From Profftia sp020342455 (GTDB lineage: Bacteria; Pseudomonadota; Gammaproteobacteria; Enterobacterales; Enterobacteriaceae), in contig NZ_CP080506.1 of the NCBI RefSeq assembly GCF_020342455.1, forward strand, positions 186,001 through 250,000: DNA of 64,000 bases, read 5' to 3'. The notes under the pieces are model-generated. The model made no database searches and was not told where the DNA came from. It saw only the letters and a list, made by a program, of their open reading frames with translations. Of the stretch, positions 1 through 12,059 are shown piece by piece (the first letter of the stretch is position 1; every line of letters begins with the position of its first letter). A program made the translations under genes and the position numbers.

Positions 1-1657
1 AGATGTGGCTATTAATTAGCACGCCTATACGTTCCATACGTGAAAGTACGGGAATAAGAGGTATATCTATATCAGTAAAAACTTGTTTTATGCTTTGTTC
101 TTTTTTTAATTGTGGCCAGAGTGTAAGATGTAATTGTAAGGTTATATTGGGATCTTTAATTTTATAAGAACTAATATTTTTTGAAAGTATTTTGTTTATG
201 TTATAATGATTATTTTCTTTTTCAAGAAAATTTTTTAAGGTTATTATGTTATGTTTAAGATATATTTTAGTTAAGTGATATATATCATGTTGACCAGAAC
301 TACTGTCTAAATTATAAGATTCTAGCATAGTATCAAAAGCCATACCCCTCATCTCAATACCATAGCGTGCTAATACACTGTGATCATGTTTAAGATTGTG
401 ACCTACCTTAAGTAGGCTGCTGTCTTCTAATAATGGTTTTAACTTAGCTAATACACTTTCACGATTTAGTTTTACAGTGATTTTAAGATCATTATAGTTC
501 AATGGAATGTATGCAGTCATACCAAATTCAGTAGCAAATGACAAGCTAACTAGATTAGCAGTTAGTATATCTAGGGAGTCAGTTTGGGTGTTACAGGAAA
601 AAATTTTTGCTGCTTTTAGATTTATTACTAAGTCATTAAGTTCAACATAATTAAGAATTATAATATATTGATCCTGTGATAATAAAGGTTTAGTTTCTTT
701 TAAAATTGGGGGTATTTTTTTAATATCTACTATTGATAATTTATTTTTTAATAAAAAATTTTTATTGTTTAACCATAAACCTTTTTTGGTATATTCTAGT
801 GAAAGTTTAAATTCATATAAACTGAATAACTTGTGTAATTCTGTAGTGTTTATTTGTTTACGATGGAGATCATGATAATCGATTTCTAAAGTGACATTAG
901 TTTTAATGGTTGCTAATAAATATGATAGTTCTGCTTGATACTTATATAATTTTAATTGAGTACTAATATTTTTAGATCCTCTAAATCTTAAATTAGCAAT
1001 TTTATCTAAATTATTATAGATTTCTTTTAGATTGCCTATCTCTAGTAATAGAGTTTGAGCTATTTTTTTTCCTATTGTTGGTACACCAGGGATGTTATCT
1101 GAGGAGTCACCCATTAATGAGAGAAGATCAATAATTAATTCTGGAGGTACTCCGTATTTATCAAAAACTTCTTTTGGTCCTAGAATCGTATTATTAGTAT
1201 TTAACAATGTAATATTCGGTGTAACTAATTGAGCCATATCTTTATCATTGGTACTAATGAGTACATGACGACCATACTTCTCGGCAGATTTTGCTAACGT
1301 TCCAATGACATCATCTGCTTCCACCCCTAAGACAGTAAGTAATGGCAAACCAAGAGCCTTTAGAATTTTGTGTAGTGGTTCTATTTGTTTATATAATTTT
1401 TCAGGCATAGGTTGACGATGAGATTTATACTCTATAAATAATTGATCACGAAAAGTTTTACCTTTAGCGTCAAATATTACTGCTAAGTGACTTGGGTGAT
1501 ACTGTAGTATCAAATTGCGCAGCATATTTAATACGCCGTATATTGCGCTTGTAGGCTTACCTGTAGAGTTAGCAAGCGGAGGGTAAGCGTAGTGTGCGCG
1601 ATAAAGATATGAAGATCCATCAACTAGAATAAGAGGATTTACAGGTATTTTAGCCAT
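1..1657 (-). CDS. polA: DNA polymerase I, N-terminal part (cut by window start)
   Basis: Pol I fills gaps and removes RNA primers. The visible 552 codons read from ATG at 1657 (MAKIPVNPLILVDGSSYLYR). The 5'-nuclease domain fills about residues 1-320, with the YRAYYAYPPL, FDAKGKTFRD and MGDSSDNIPGVPTIG motifs. The 3'-5' exonuclease domain follows from about residue 330. The frame leaves the window just as the polymerase domain begins (IPLIPVLSRMERIGV). In the exonuclease domain the residues matching E. coli D355 and E357 are N356 and Q358 (SCNTQTDSLD), and the residue matching D501 is N504 (KDPNITL). The D424 equivalent is kept (NLKHD). Proofreading is therefore probably lost while the nuclease domain looks normal. 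Upstream lies a possible dsbA fossil, the usual polA neighbour. No strong Shine-Dalgarno is visible. Identity is certain; the C-terminal 40% is outside the window. Confidence 0.97.
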   Translation of the reverse strand, partial: MAKIPVNPLILVDGSSYLYRAHYAYPPLANSTGKPTSAIYGVLNMLRNLILQYHPSHLAVIFDAKGKTFRDQLFIEYKSHRQPMPEKLYKQIEPLHKILKALGLPLLTVLGVEADDVIGTLAKSAEKYGRHVLISTNDKDMAQLVTPNITLLNTNNTILGPKEVFDKYGVPPELIIDLLSLMGDSSDNIPGVPTIGKKIAQTLLLEIGNLKEIYNNLDKIANLRFRGSKNISTQLKLYKYQAELSYLLATIKTNVTLEIDYHDLHRKQINTTELHKLFSLYEFKLSLEYTKKGLWLNNKNFLLKNKLSIVDIKKIPPILKETKPLLSQDQYIIILNYVELNDLVINLKAAKIFSCNTQTDSLDILTANLVSLSFATEFGMTAYIPLNYNDLKITVKLNRESVLAKLKPLLEDSSLLKVGHNLKHDHSVLARYGIEMRGMAFDTMLESYNLDSSSGQHDIYHLTKIYLKHNIITLKNFLEKENNHYNINKILSKNISSYKIKDPNITLQLHLTLWPQLKKEQSIKQVFTDIDIPLIPVLSRMERIGVLINSHI

Positions 1658-3804
1658 AATATATTTTTAACTTACTATTTCTTTTTGTGCAGTGGAATAT
1701 TATTATTGAAGTAATTAACTAATTTTATCTAAAGAATTAAGATTAGTCTAGAATTTTAAGTGTACTTAAAATGATAATTACTTTTATAAAAAATGATTAA
1801 TAACAAAATTATTGCCTAATTATTTTAATAACTAACAATGCATAAGTAATCTAATATATATAAAATATTGATTAGTAATTATATGTTAAATATTGTTAAC
1901 TTTTATGTATATTTATTTTTTTAAAAAAATCACTACACTCTTTTAAATGCAATTAATTTCTCAGATCCTAAAATAATTGTATTTTATTAATATAAAATAT
2001 ATTTTTTCTATAAAAATAAAAAATCTTTATTAATACTCACTGAAAGAAAATTTAGGGGAATAAAAATTTTTTATTAAAAATAGTTTATATAACTAGTTTG
2101 TATATATATTTAGAATCAATACTCCGCTTGTATAATTTATATATAATTTTTGAATATAAAATTATATAATATTTGAATATTATAAAAGAAAGCACCCATA
2201 AAATACTATTTTAGTATAATACTAATTAATTATATTATAATTTAATTAAAATTATTTAGAATTACTTATTTTATAAAGTAATTTATTTAATAAAATATAA
2301 ATTTTATGTTAGAGAGTAATTACTCTTTTAATGTTAACTAGTATTAATTAATGAATTATATTATAAAATAATAAAATAAATATGAGTATAGCGTAAGATA
2401 TATAGTTTATTGGATATCATTTACCTTATAAATTATATAATATTATTTTTATTTCTTAATAGTATAAAAATATCAGTATAAATAATATATCAGTAATATG
2501 AGGTATATTTTAATACTAAATATAAAATATAGTATTTATATTTATCATTAATTTTAATATAGGTATCGTTATAATTCATTATAATTTAATAAAAAAACTT
2601 TTTATACTGTAATAAATATAAAAAATTATTATCTTAACAAGAAATATTCCTTAAATTGTATAATTTTATGATTAATTTATCATGTATAAATTTAGAAAAT
2701 ATAATATTCTATTAGTAGATTAAATAAGTCTTTATGTTAAATAAGTATATTTTAATAAAAAATTAAATAAATGATAACCAAAATGAATGAATAATTTTTA
2801 TTTTTCATACAAATATATATACATATATATTTAAAGAAATATTTCTTATATCAGTTTTTAATAGAAACTAAGTAAAGAACATTAGTTTATGTAAATTAAT
2901 ATGTATTTTTTATGTTTTTTTGATATAAAAATTTTATTTATTTACTGATTAAAAGTATTTTACTAAGAATATATAAAATATTATATTAATGGTTATTAAT
3001 TATATTTATAATTTTTATACTTTTATATTTGCTTATTGTATATTATTAGCTGTAATTAATGTTTATAAAATATATCACGCTGTGATATATTTTACTGTCA
3101 ATGTTATAATTTATAAATAAAAATTTAATAATTTAAAATGCTTAATTTTATAATATAAAAATTATATTTTGGTAAAAATTTATTTATTTAATTTGACTGT
3201 AATGAATTCTAAAGTTTCCAAAAACTATTAAAATACTTTAGGTATGATATTAAATAGCTTATAATTACTTATAATATAAATAATTATTTTTTAATATAAT
3301 AAATATTTTAATTCACTCTAATATTTATATATTAATTCCCCGTATAATAAATAATACTTATTTAACATATTTTTTCTTAATATGAGTTATCATTTATCTC
3401 CATGCTATTAATAATTATGTTATGATAATGATCTAAATATTTTATAAAATAGTAAAATATTTTCATTAAAAATAATTTTTAATGAAAATATATAATATAT
3501 AAACGGTTTATTTTTAATGATAATATTTCTTTTATATATAATAATTAATACTAAGTAGTTTTTATATTTTCCTGTTGATTAACATTAGGGATAACTTAGA
3601 TTAAATGTAATTTTAATGATACATCCTTTTATAAGATATACTTTTATATGTACAATAAATTTAATTACTATTAATGCAGTTTTTCTATAATTCTTATAAT
3701 CATTAGTATATAGCATGACGCTATACTTTTATTTTTTAAAAAATTATAACATTAGTACTATTTTAGTATAAATTTATATCACTAATAATTAAGGTATACT
3801 TTCT
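1658..3804. other. Gene-free, decayed stretch between polA and the nagB fossil
   Basis: No open gene. Apart from the possible dsbA fossil listed separately, I could not identify content. About 1 kb (2.7-3.8 kb) is the right size and place for srkA, which precedes dsbA in Enterobacterales, but I did not find a convincing alignment. Confidence 0.6.
2100..2680 (-). pseudogene. dsbA: Possible dsbA fossil (periplasmic disulfide oxidoreductase)
   Basis: On the minus strand about 450 bp upstream of polA, the normal position of dsbA. Two pieces align by eye. Near 2640-2590 the frame reads IIIFYIYYSIKSF against DsbA VLEFFSFFCPHCY, with both cysteine codons apparently changed to AGT. Near 2200-2150 it reads MGAFFYNIQI against VPAMFVNGKY. 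Spacing between them is about 415 nt, against about 360 expected. Stops and frameshifts rule out function. The call leans on synteny; the matches are weak individually. Confidence 0.45.
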
Positions 3805-4638
3805 ATAAGATTAATTTTATCAAGTCATTCTAAAGAAGTAAGTTTATGTGGTCTATTCTTTATATTATTAATTTCTTTAATATGTTTAAGATAACCGTAG
3901 AACTTTCATTTGTGCTTAGCTTACTTATAATAGTAGCAGTACCTTATAAGTATAAACTTATAAAATATTTAATTGCATTATACTAGGTTGGTAAAATTAG
4001 TTCTTAAAATATTATAGTACTTACCATTAATGAATACATTAAGTTATAGAAATAACATCCATAAAGTTATTATAGTTTTATATATAATAATTTTTTAATT
4101 ATTTAAGTATACAAAGTAAGAATAGCAATTTGCTAAATGGTATAGTTTATAACTTAAACGTTAAATGTTGTTATTTTCAAAAGAAAAAATACTATAATAC
4201 AATAAATATATTTGTAGGTAGTATATAGGTAAAGGATGTTCATGTTGTGTTTAATGAACAGGGATCTTTCCTGTTACCTTGCACGAGGATTTAAAATCTT
4301 AACCACAGACACTCCGTACGGCTAATTCCTGTTTTTTTAATAGTAATAAAAATTTAGTACTAAAATATACATTAACTATGAGTATAGAAACTCTTCTTGA
4401 TACAGAAGATGTAATAATTTTAGTTACTGGTCAAAGAGCTAAAATTACAGGCACTTTAAGGTTGTTATTGAAGGTGGTATACATTATATGTAGTTTATTA
4501 ATACCTTATAGGTATATCTAAAATATATAATATTACATAATAAACTTTCCTACTATAGAGCTAAATGTTAAAACAATAAAGTACTTTAAAGAAGTTGTTG
4601 AATATTATTATTATCTTAATAATATTAAAATATTTTAG
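3805..4638 (+). pseudogene. nagB: nagB fossil: glucosamine-6-phosphate deaminase, many stops and frameshifts
   Basis: NagB converts glucosamine-6-P to fructose-6-P and ammonia. The whole gene can be followed at nearly full length (834 nt against 801 in E. coli). The start codon is changed to ATA (IRLIL against MRLIP). Then come YIINFFNMFKITVELSFVLS ([20 protein letters not shown]), NIIVLTINEYIKL (HVVTFNMDEYVGL), HP*SYYSFIYNNF (HPESYYSFMHRNF), NLLNG, and near 4240 VFNEQGSFLLPCTR (AFNEPASSLASRTR). Further on KYTLTMSIETLLDTEDVIIL matches [20 protein letters not shown], and ELNVKTIKYFKEV matches ELKVKTLRYFNEL near the 3' end. At least ten stops and several frame changes exclude function. It is one of the best preserved fossils in the window. 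Confidence 0.93.
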
Positions 4639-6663
4639 TATATTATTAAAAGTACATTTAAATTAATAACATTATTTTGATAATTTACTATATATTTATA
4701 ATAATACATATATTTAAAATAATTTAAATAATTAAATCTAATTTTAGAAAATGTTCTAATACATTTAAACTACTATTTAGTTTTATAATATTATGTTTTT
4801 TTATTTAAATTTATACTATATAATATAGTTAATTTCTTTGATAGCAATTAGTTAAAGATTCTTATAATTTTATGCCTTAGTTTATATTTTTATAAAATTA
4901 CTAGACAGCAGTAATGTTTGTATTTAAGTATTATGTACCTCAATAAAATTTATTTATACATAAATATTTTATTACGCTCTAAGATACAATACATATCAAT
5001 AGTTATTTTTATTGAGATGCTATTAATATAAGTAAAAATTTTTTACAATATCAACTAATAGATATAAAATACATAAACTGATATCTGTATTGTAGTACAT
5101 TACTATAAATAATATTGTTCCATTTATTTCTCAAAAAGTTATTAATATAAGTTTTATAAAGGATAAAATGAGTTTAATTTTTAATGTATTAATGAGTAGT
5201 ATAATACTTTAATATATAAAATTATAATAATTTATATTATTTATTTGTTTATATCTATATAGTAAAATTTACTATTTATTAATATTATATTCTTGATTTA
5301 TTCTAATTAATAAACTAAATAGTTGATGGTGAATATAGTAAATCATTGAAATAATATTTAATTAATAAAATTATTCATAACTATTTCATAATAAATAATT
5401 TTTTTAATTTAAAAAATCTTTATTGATATAAAATTATCTTAATAATTAAAATTATATTTTTGCTAATATTTATTCCTTGTAATAAATATTATTTCATTTA
5501 TTTTAAACTGTAGTTATGTGTTCTAAAAAATACTAATCTAATTATAATTTTTTTAGATATTAATATTCTATTATTTAGTGAAACTTAGTTATAAAATCAT
5601 TACTTGATTCGTATGCTTTAACATTTTATTAAATTCTTCTTTTAAAGAAAGTATAGAACAGTAGTATGGTATACTAATAAAAATATTTTGTATTTGTAAA
5701 AGAGAGCTTATTATTACTAGTAATTTAATATATTACATTAGAAGAGTGATTAATTAATTAATCTTTAAGTATATAAATCAATTATAAATAATCTAGAGAA
5801 TTTAAAGATAAAAATATTTTTATAATGATTACTAAAGGTCTATGTAAATAAGACATTTTTTGTTAAAAAACATTTAGTAATTAATTTAATAATTAAACTA
5901 AGTACTATTTATTTAGATAAATATCAAAATATTTCGTTGCTATTTAAATAATTAATTTAGAAGATAAATAATATTATTTAAGATACATTATTGAATAATC
6001 TAAAAAATTTATAGAAAAAATATTTTAGAATATTAGTAATTTTCATAGAAAAATAGTAATTTTTCATAAAAATAGCAAAATGCTAATAATATTTTAAGGT
6101 GATTAATAAAAAATATTATTAAATATTTTAGTAATAATAAATAATTAACTTATTAATATAGTTTTCGTAATTTATAATTTAGATAATCAAACCTTAATAA
6201 AATATATTTAAGCACAAATAATATTATTAAATATTTATAAAAGAGTTTTAAGTATCTACATCCTATGTATATATAAAATATATGATAGTTACCTAATATT
6301 TTTTATCTTTTAATAAATACACTAAATTTTTATCATAAAAGTTATTAGTTAGCATTGATTAATATAATTATAAATTTTAATATATATTTAATTAAACAAT
6401 AGATATATTAATATATATAAAGATAAATAAAGATTTATAGATATAAGTAAGAACATAATAGTATAAAAGATTATAAAAAAATTAGTAAAAATAATAAGTA
6501 AAATATAATTTAATTTTCAACATATACAAAAATAATAAAATTATCTGATATATATCACAAATGAATATTATTCATATAGTAAAATATCTAATTATGCTAT
6601 TCTGAGTCTTACTCTTAAGTAAGATTAAGTACTATATTTGCATTACTAAATGGCTTAATTATT
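4639..6663. other. Gene-free, decayed stretch upstream of pitA
   Basis: No open frame of useful length. nagA would be expected here after nagB, but I could not recognise it. A 20-nt imperfect tandem duplication lies at about 6035-6075. Confidence 0.6.
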
Positions 6664-8160
6664 ATGTTAGATTTATTTATAGGACTAAATTTTTTAACTA
6701 GTTTAATGTTAATATGTGCATTAATATTTGTTTTATTTTATGAAGCTATTAATGGTTTTCATGATACTGCAAATGCAGTAGCCATAGTAATTTATACTCG
6801 TGCACTTCGATCCCAGATTGCAGTCATAATGTCAGGTATTTTTAATTTTTTAGGTGTAATATTGGGAGGTTTAAGTGTCGCTTATGCAATTGTGCATCTC
6901 TTACCAATAGATTTACTTTTAAATGTAGGTACAAATCATGTTTTAACTATGATGTTTTCTTTGCTTTTATCGGCTATTATTTGGAATCTTGGTACTTGGT
7001 ATTTCGCTCTACCTGCATCTAGTTCTCATACAATAATTGGAGCTATTCTTGGAGTAGTATTAACTAACTCTATAATAACACACACATCTATATTAGATGA
7101 TTTAAATATTGCTAAGATTATTGAAATTTTGTTCTCGTTGATTTTATCACCCCTGATTGGTTTAGTGTTAGCTAGTCTAATGGTATTTATACTTCGTCGT
7201 TATTGGAATAACACAAAAAAACGTCGTCGCATCCATATGACACCTGCTGAACGTACAAGAATAGATGGAAAACGTAAACCTCCTTTTTGGATACGTATTG
7301 CTCTTAGTTTATCAGCGATAGGAGTTAGTTTTTCTCATGGTGCAAATGATGGTCAGAAAGGTATCGGTTTGTTAATGTTGGTATTAATTGGCTTAGCTCC
7401 GGCCAGATTTGTAGTGAATATGGATGCAACTAGCTATGATATATCGCGTACTCGCGATGCAATAATACATTTAGAACAATATTATCACATGCATCAAAAA
7501 TACATGTCTAATATTATTAGAGTTAATTCATCTAATACTATAAATACAACTACCACTGGTCATCATAATATTTATTGTGATGATTCTAGTATATTAATTG
7601 CTATAAATCATGCTAAAATAATGCTACATAACTTACAAAGTTATAACAGTTTAAACCTTGATGAACGTAATAAAATGCGTCGTTTATTAATTTGTTTTGC
7701 GGATACTGCTAGTAAAGCAGGCAATCTTGCTGAAAATGATATTCAAGATAAATATTTATTAAATAATTTATATAAAGATTTATTGAAGACCGTAGAATAC
7801 ACACCTATATCAATTATAGTTATGGTTGCTCTATCGCTCTCTTTTGGCACTATAATAGGCTGGCGTCGTGTAGCTAATACTATTTGCAAAAAAATCGGTA
7901 AAAAAGATATGACTTATGCTCAAGGTATTTCTGCTCAGATTACAACTGCAATTTCTATAGGTGTAGCAAGTTATACTGGTATGCCAGTTTCTACTACCTT
8001 AGTGCTTTCTTCAGCCATAGCTGGTACTATGATTGCAGATGGTAGTGGTGTACAGAAAAAAACAATTAAAAGTATTCTGTTGGTATGGTTAATAAGTCTT
8101 CCTACAGCTATGATACTTTCTAGTATCTTGTATTGGTTTGCTTTTATCTTTATTATTTAA
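6664..8160 (+). CDS. pitA: Low-affinity inorganic phosphate transporter PitA
   Basis: Inner-membrane phosphate:H+ symporter of the PiT family, 498 residues (E. coli PitA 499). Both halves carry family motifs: NGFHDTANAVA at about 30-40 and SHGANDGQKGIG at about 221-232, with PASSSHTIIGA in the first half. About ten hydrophobic segments flank a cytoplasmic loop (residues ~265-375) that is polar and diverged, as usual in PitA. In the second signature, PVSTTHVLSS of E. coli is PVSTTLVLSS here (His to Leu). No clear Shine-Dalgarno precedes the ATG. It is the only phosphate importer in the window and stands alone between two decayed stretches. Confidence 0.97.
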   Translation: MLDLFIGLNFLTSLMLICALIFVLFYEAINGFHDTANAVAIVIYTRALRSQIAVIMSGIFNFLGVILGGLSVAYAIVHLLPIDLLLNVGTNHVLTMMFSLLLSAIIWNLGTWYFALPASSSHTIIGAILGVVLTNSIITHTSILDDLNIAKIIEILFSLILSPLIGLVLASLMVFILRRYWNNTKKRRRIHMTPAERTRIDGKRKPPFWIRIALSLSAIGVSFSHGANDGQKGIGLLMLVLIGLAPARFVVNMDATSYDISRTRDAIIHLEQYYHMHQKYMSNIIRVNSSNTINTTTTGHHNIYCDDSSILIAINHAKIMLHNLQSYNSLNLDERNKMRRLLICFADTASKAGNLAENDIQDKYLLNNLYKDLLKTVEYTPISIIVMVALSLSFGTIIGWRRVANTICKKIGKKDMTYAQGISAQITTAISIGVASYTGMPVSTTLVLSSAIAGTMIADGSGVQKKTIKSILLVWLISLPTAMILSSILYWFAFIFII

Positions 8161-10848
8161 ATAATTCTGCAGAATATAAAAATATTTAATGAATGTGTAT
8201 TCATGCTTTTTAAGAGTCTGATATATTAATCAAGTCCTTAGAGTAAGAGGTATACTTTTATTATTAATATTTTTAGTAAAATAAAGAACTAATATAAACC
8301 GTTATGTTTGATTTCTAAATAAATTATTTAGTAGTAAAGAAAGTATAGTATTGCTATAAATGTATATTTTTTATCTTTTGTATTGTTAAAGTAATAATTA
8401 TTTATAGAGGTACTAATTAGTAGTAAATATACTGATAGATATGTGATATATTTAAACTATTACTTAATATCTTGAATCATTAAGTAATGTACAGTTATAA
8501 TATGCTAGTATTTTACTTACTATAAATAATTAAAAAGATAAAATTATTAAAATATAGATATATATCTATATTTTAAGTTTTAATATAAATATGGATTATT
8601 TACCAGTAAAAATTAATAACCTTATTTATAACCGGGTAATATGAAATAAGTTATTCTAACTGACATCTACAATCATAATTAATTTTCTAAATAAGAATCT
8701 TTATTCTCAGTAAATTAGATAACATTAGTAATGTTATCAGTTAGAATATTTTTTAGATGGAACTAAAATTTTAATAATAAAGATTGTGGGTTTTTTTATT
8801 AATATTTCGTACTTATTAAAAATATTATTTTAGTTATGGGACGTTATTTATATAGGTTTTTAATCTATATACTAAACATAGTATAATCAATCATAAACAA
8901 GCATAAAAATAATGTAAATTAATTTCATATAATTAATTGTGGTAAAAACGATTATTCATACTTCTTAATATCCTAATTTTTTAATAATTAAATAAGATAT
9001 TATTGGTAATAGTTAGGAACATACAAAAAACTACTTATATAAAATTTTTATTAAAATTTTATTCATTTGTTCAAAATAAAATTGTTTTCTATTTATGCTC
9101 TTCAAATTAATTAAAACTAAAAATATTATTTCAAGAGTATAAGTCAAATAATAGAACGATTTTCCTATTATTTTTACTCTAGTAAAATATTTTATAATCC
9201 AAGATTTTGTGTGTCTATATAATAAAAATATACTTATCTTTAAAGATAATATATTATTTATGTTAAGTATTTACCTTACATAAGATACAATTTATTAAGT
9301 TCTATTTTTTCTATACTAAATATACATCTTTTATTAATTATTTTTAGTAAACGTATTTTATGTTTCTTAACGTAAATATCAATTTTATTATATGTATAAA
9401 TATATAGTATTTTAATTAAAACTGTTATATTTTAAGAGTTTTTAGTTACTAATCTTTTCTATATTAAAAGAGTAGTACTCTCATAATTTTTATAATTATA
9501 CATATTATAAGTATCTATTGATATATAGATAATATTTTGTAAAATCTTAAAAATATTCTATTCTATGATTAGAATTAGTAGTTTACTTAATTCTTGTTAT
9601 TATAAAATATATTATAATAACAAGAAATTACTTACCTAAAGTCAGATAAAGTGTTAATAACTATATACTTTTTAAGTGTTATTATATATTATATATAATA
9701 ACAAAAGTATACTGTAGTACTAATTTTAGTAGATACTAAAATATATTAGAAATATTCTCTTCTAATTTCTTTTAAGTTTTTAAATATATTTTATTATAAT
9801 AAATATTTGACTTATATGTTTATTTTATAAATTAATATATAGGTATGAAATATATAGTCCATATAAATATCTCTTATATATTCATCTTTAGTATTTATTA
9901 TATAATGTTATAAATAAACAATTTTATTTTTAATAATATATAATTAAATATATTTGTGCCATTCTAGATATTATGTAAATATTAAATTATTAAATTTTAG
10001 TATAATTTAAGTAGATTAATATCTAAAAATAGTATACATTTTAAGAAAATATTATTTATCTTTAAAAAACTCTTGAGATTTTTTTAAAAAATTAATTTTA
10101 GATTATATAATATTCCCTATATTTTTATATAAATTTAATATTTTATTATGTTTATATGTTAAGTATATATTTTAAAAAAAATATACTTTAACGAAGAAAT
10201 AGATAATTTACATTTAAAGCTAGAATATTAAGTACTATAATTAACTTATGTATTTTATTTTGAAATTAATCTTTTGTATGGAATACGATGTATATAAAGT
10301 TATAATAAAAAAATTATTTTGAGCATAAAATTACTAATTATGTTTTTGATAATAAATGAAATAAATCTTTACGTAATATCCTTATGAAGTATCTGGTTAT
10401 TTACTAATAATCATTACATTTTAGTAAATAACCAGATACTTCATAAGGATATTCTATTAATGTTTTATTGTATTATTTATATGTTCACCTAAACAATATA
10501 AACTTATATGTCTTATATAAAAGTATTTAATTTTAAAATATTTTATTAGTTATTAAATAACTATAACTAACAGACTTATTTTTACTATAATTATAATTAT
10601 ATTATTCTATATAATAGAATATTGTAAATTAAAATTATGAATCATCTACTCTTAATAGTTAATACTTGTGTTTTCGCTGATATAGATAATATTTAATTAT
10701 ACTATATATAACTCATCATGCATAAAATATTTGATGGAAATCATATTAAAGAGTTTTTTATTAATAACTTATATAATATATAGATCATACAACAATTTAT
10801 ATATTATATATTATATAGGGTCACCCCATTTAAATATAATAAAAAATT
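8161..10848. other. Gene-free stretch between pitA and tRNA-Ser, with several perfect inverted repeats
   Basis: No gene recognised. It holds the 32-bp inverted repeat at 10375-10453, a 15-bp perfect inverted repeat at 9591-9605/9612-9626, and a nearly loopless palindrome at 8718-8738. uspA/uspB would be expected beside pitA but were not recognised. Confidence 0.6.
10375..10453. repeat. 32-bp perfect inverted repeat with a 15-nt spacer
   Basis: Left arm 10375-10406 and right arm 10422-10453 are exact reverse complements over 32 bases, including mixed-base stretches such as CCTTATGAAGTATCTGG. Spacer 10407-10421. It lies between convergent pitA (+) and tRNA-Ser (-), in DNA otherwise free of genes. 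Confidence 0.97.
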
Positions 10849-10937
10849 TGGCGGAAGGATAGAGATTCGAACTCTAGGAGCTATTATAGCTCGACGGTTT
10901 TCAAGACCGCTGCCTTAAACCACTCAGCCATCCTTCC
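10849..10937 (-). tRNA. serT: tRNA-Ser(UGA)
   Basis: Reads GGAAGGATGGCTGAG at the 5' end and CCTTCCGCCA at the 3' end, so CCA is encoded. Acceptor stem GGAAGGA/TCCTTCC is perfect. The anticodon loop CTTGAAA gives anticodon UGA, with A37. The long variable arm (GAGCTATAATAGCTC) and the T loop (GTTCGAATC) are typical of tRNA-Ser. Length 89 nt, like E. coli serT. Confidence 0.97.
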
Positions 10938-11700
10938 AAAATGGTTAATTTTAATATCCTACTTATTAGTTATCTAGTTTTGTAAAAAACTAAATTAACT
11001 TATACAAGTTATAATAATCTTTTAAAAATAATTATACTAAGCAAAATATATCGAAATGTCAGTATATTAACATAGAACTTATTTAGTAAATAGAAAATTG
11101 TATTAAATAATATAAAGGGAAGTGTAATGCTAAATAAATTATATATAAAAGATTTATTTAAAATTTTATATTGTTAAAGTTTGCATATTTATCTTTATTA
11201 ATACTTTAAGCTTAATAAAATTAGAAAACTATTTTGGCAATACTATTAATTTAATAGTTTTAGTCATTTTCTCTAATATATTACAACACTTAATAAGTTT
11301 AAAGTATTATCACTATATCAGTATCTTTCAAAGAAATGAGTTGTTAAGTTATTTTTTTTAATTATATAAAAAAATTTTATATAATTACTATTTTATTTAA
11401 TTTATACAGTAAATACAATAATATAATAATATTTTTTTATTAAAAACATTAAAAATCTCTGTGCTATCTTTAATAATAAAATAATTAAATACATTGTAAT
11501 TTCTTACGCTATAATATTTAATTATTATAATAACTAGATTATATGAAAGTTTTAATTTACGGTATTATAATGTAAGTTTTATAAACTTATTGAGTTACTC
11601 ATGTATATTGTCATATTTAAATATAATATAATATAAACAATATATCTTTAATATTATATGATATTTATATCTTAATTCAGTAACTTGATATTTATTTTAT

Positions 11701-11742
11701 CTTTTAATATTACACAATATGTCTATTGTGTAATATTAAAAG
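11701..11742. repeat. 19-bp perfect inverted repeat, 4-nt loop
   Basis: CTTTTAATATTACACAATA pairs exactly with TATTGTGTAATATTAAAAG around TGTC. It could fold as a stable hairpin in either transcript. It lies downstream of atpC, with about 620 bp between. Confidence 0.95.
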
Positions 11743-12059
11743 TGTGCATTACGTTATTTCTAGATTATTCTAAATTATATATCAATAAAATAAATTTAAA
11801 TTATTAATACAAAGTCTATATATAACTTTAAAAGTATTAAAATTACTAATTAAATACTATTTATTATATATCATTTTATGATATTAAAAGATATATATAG
11901 TATATAATTACTTACTAAGTAGATGTGTCTAATAATAAATAATAACTTAAAAGTTATATTATGTTTTTAACAATTAAGAAATACTAATTTCAAATTAATC
12001 TGAAAATATCATTAATTATTTCTATTTAAGAAGATAATACAATATTATGAATATAATTT

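Noticed and set aside
4200..4345. G+C-richer patch near polA, first taken for a small RNA such as Spot 42 (spf lies near polA in E. coli)
   Set aside because: Its codons align with NagB (AFNEPASSLASRTR region), in line with NagB pieces on both sides, so it is part of the nagB fossil.
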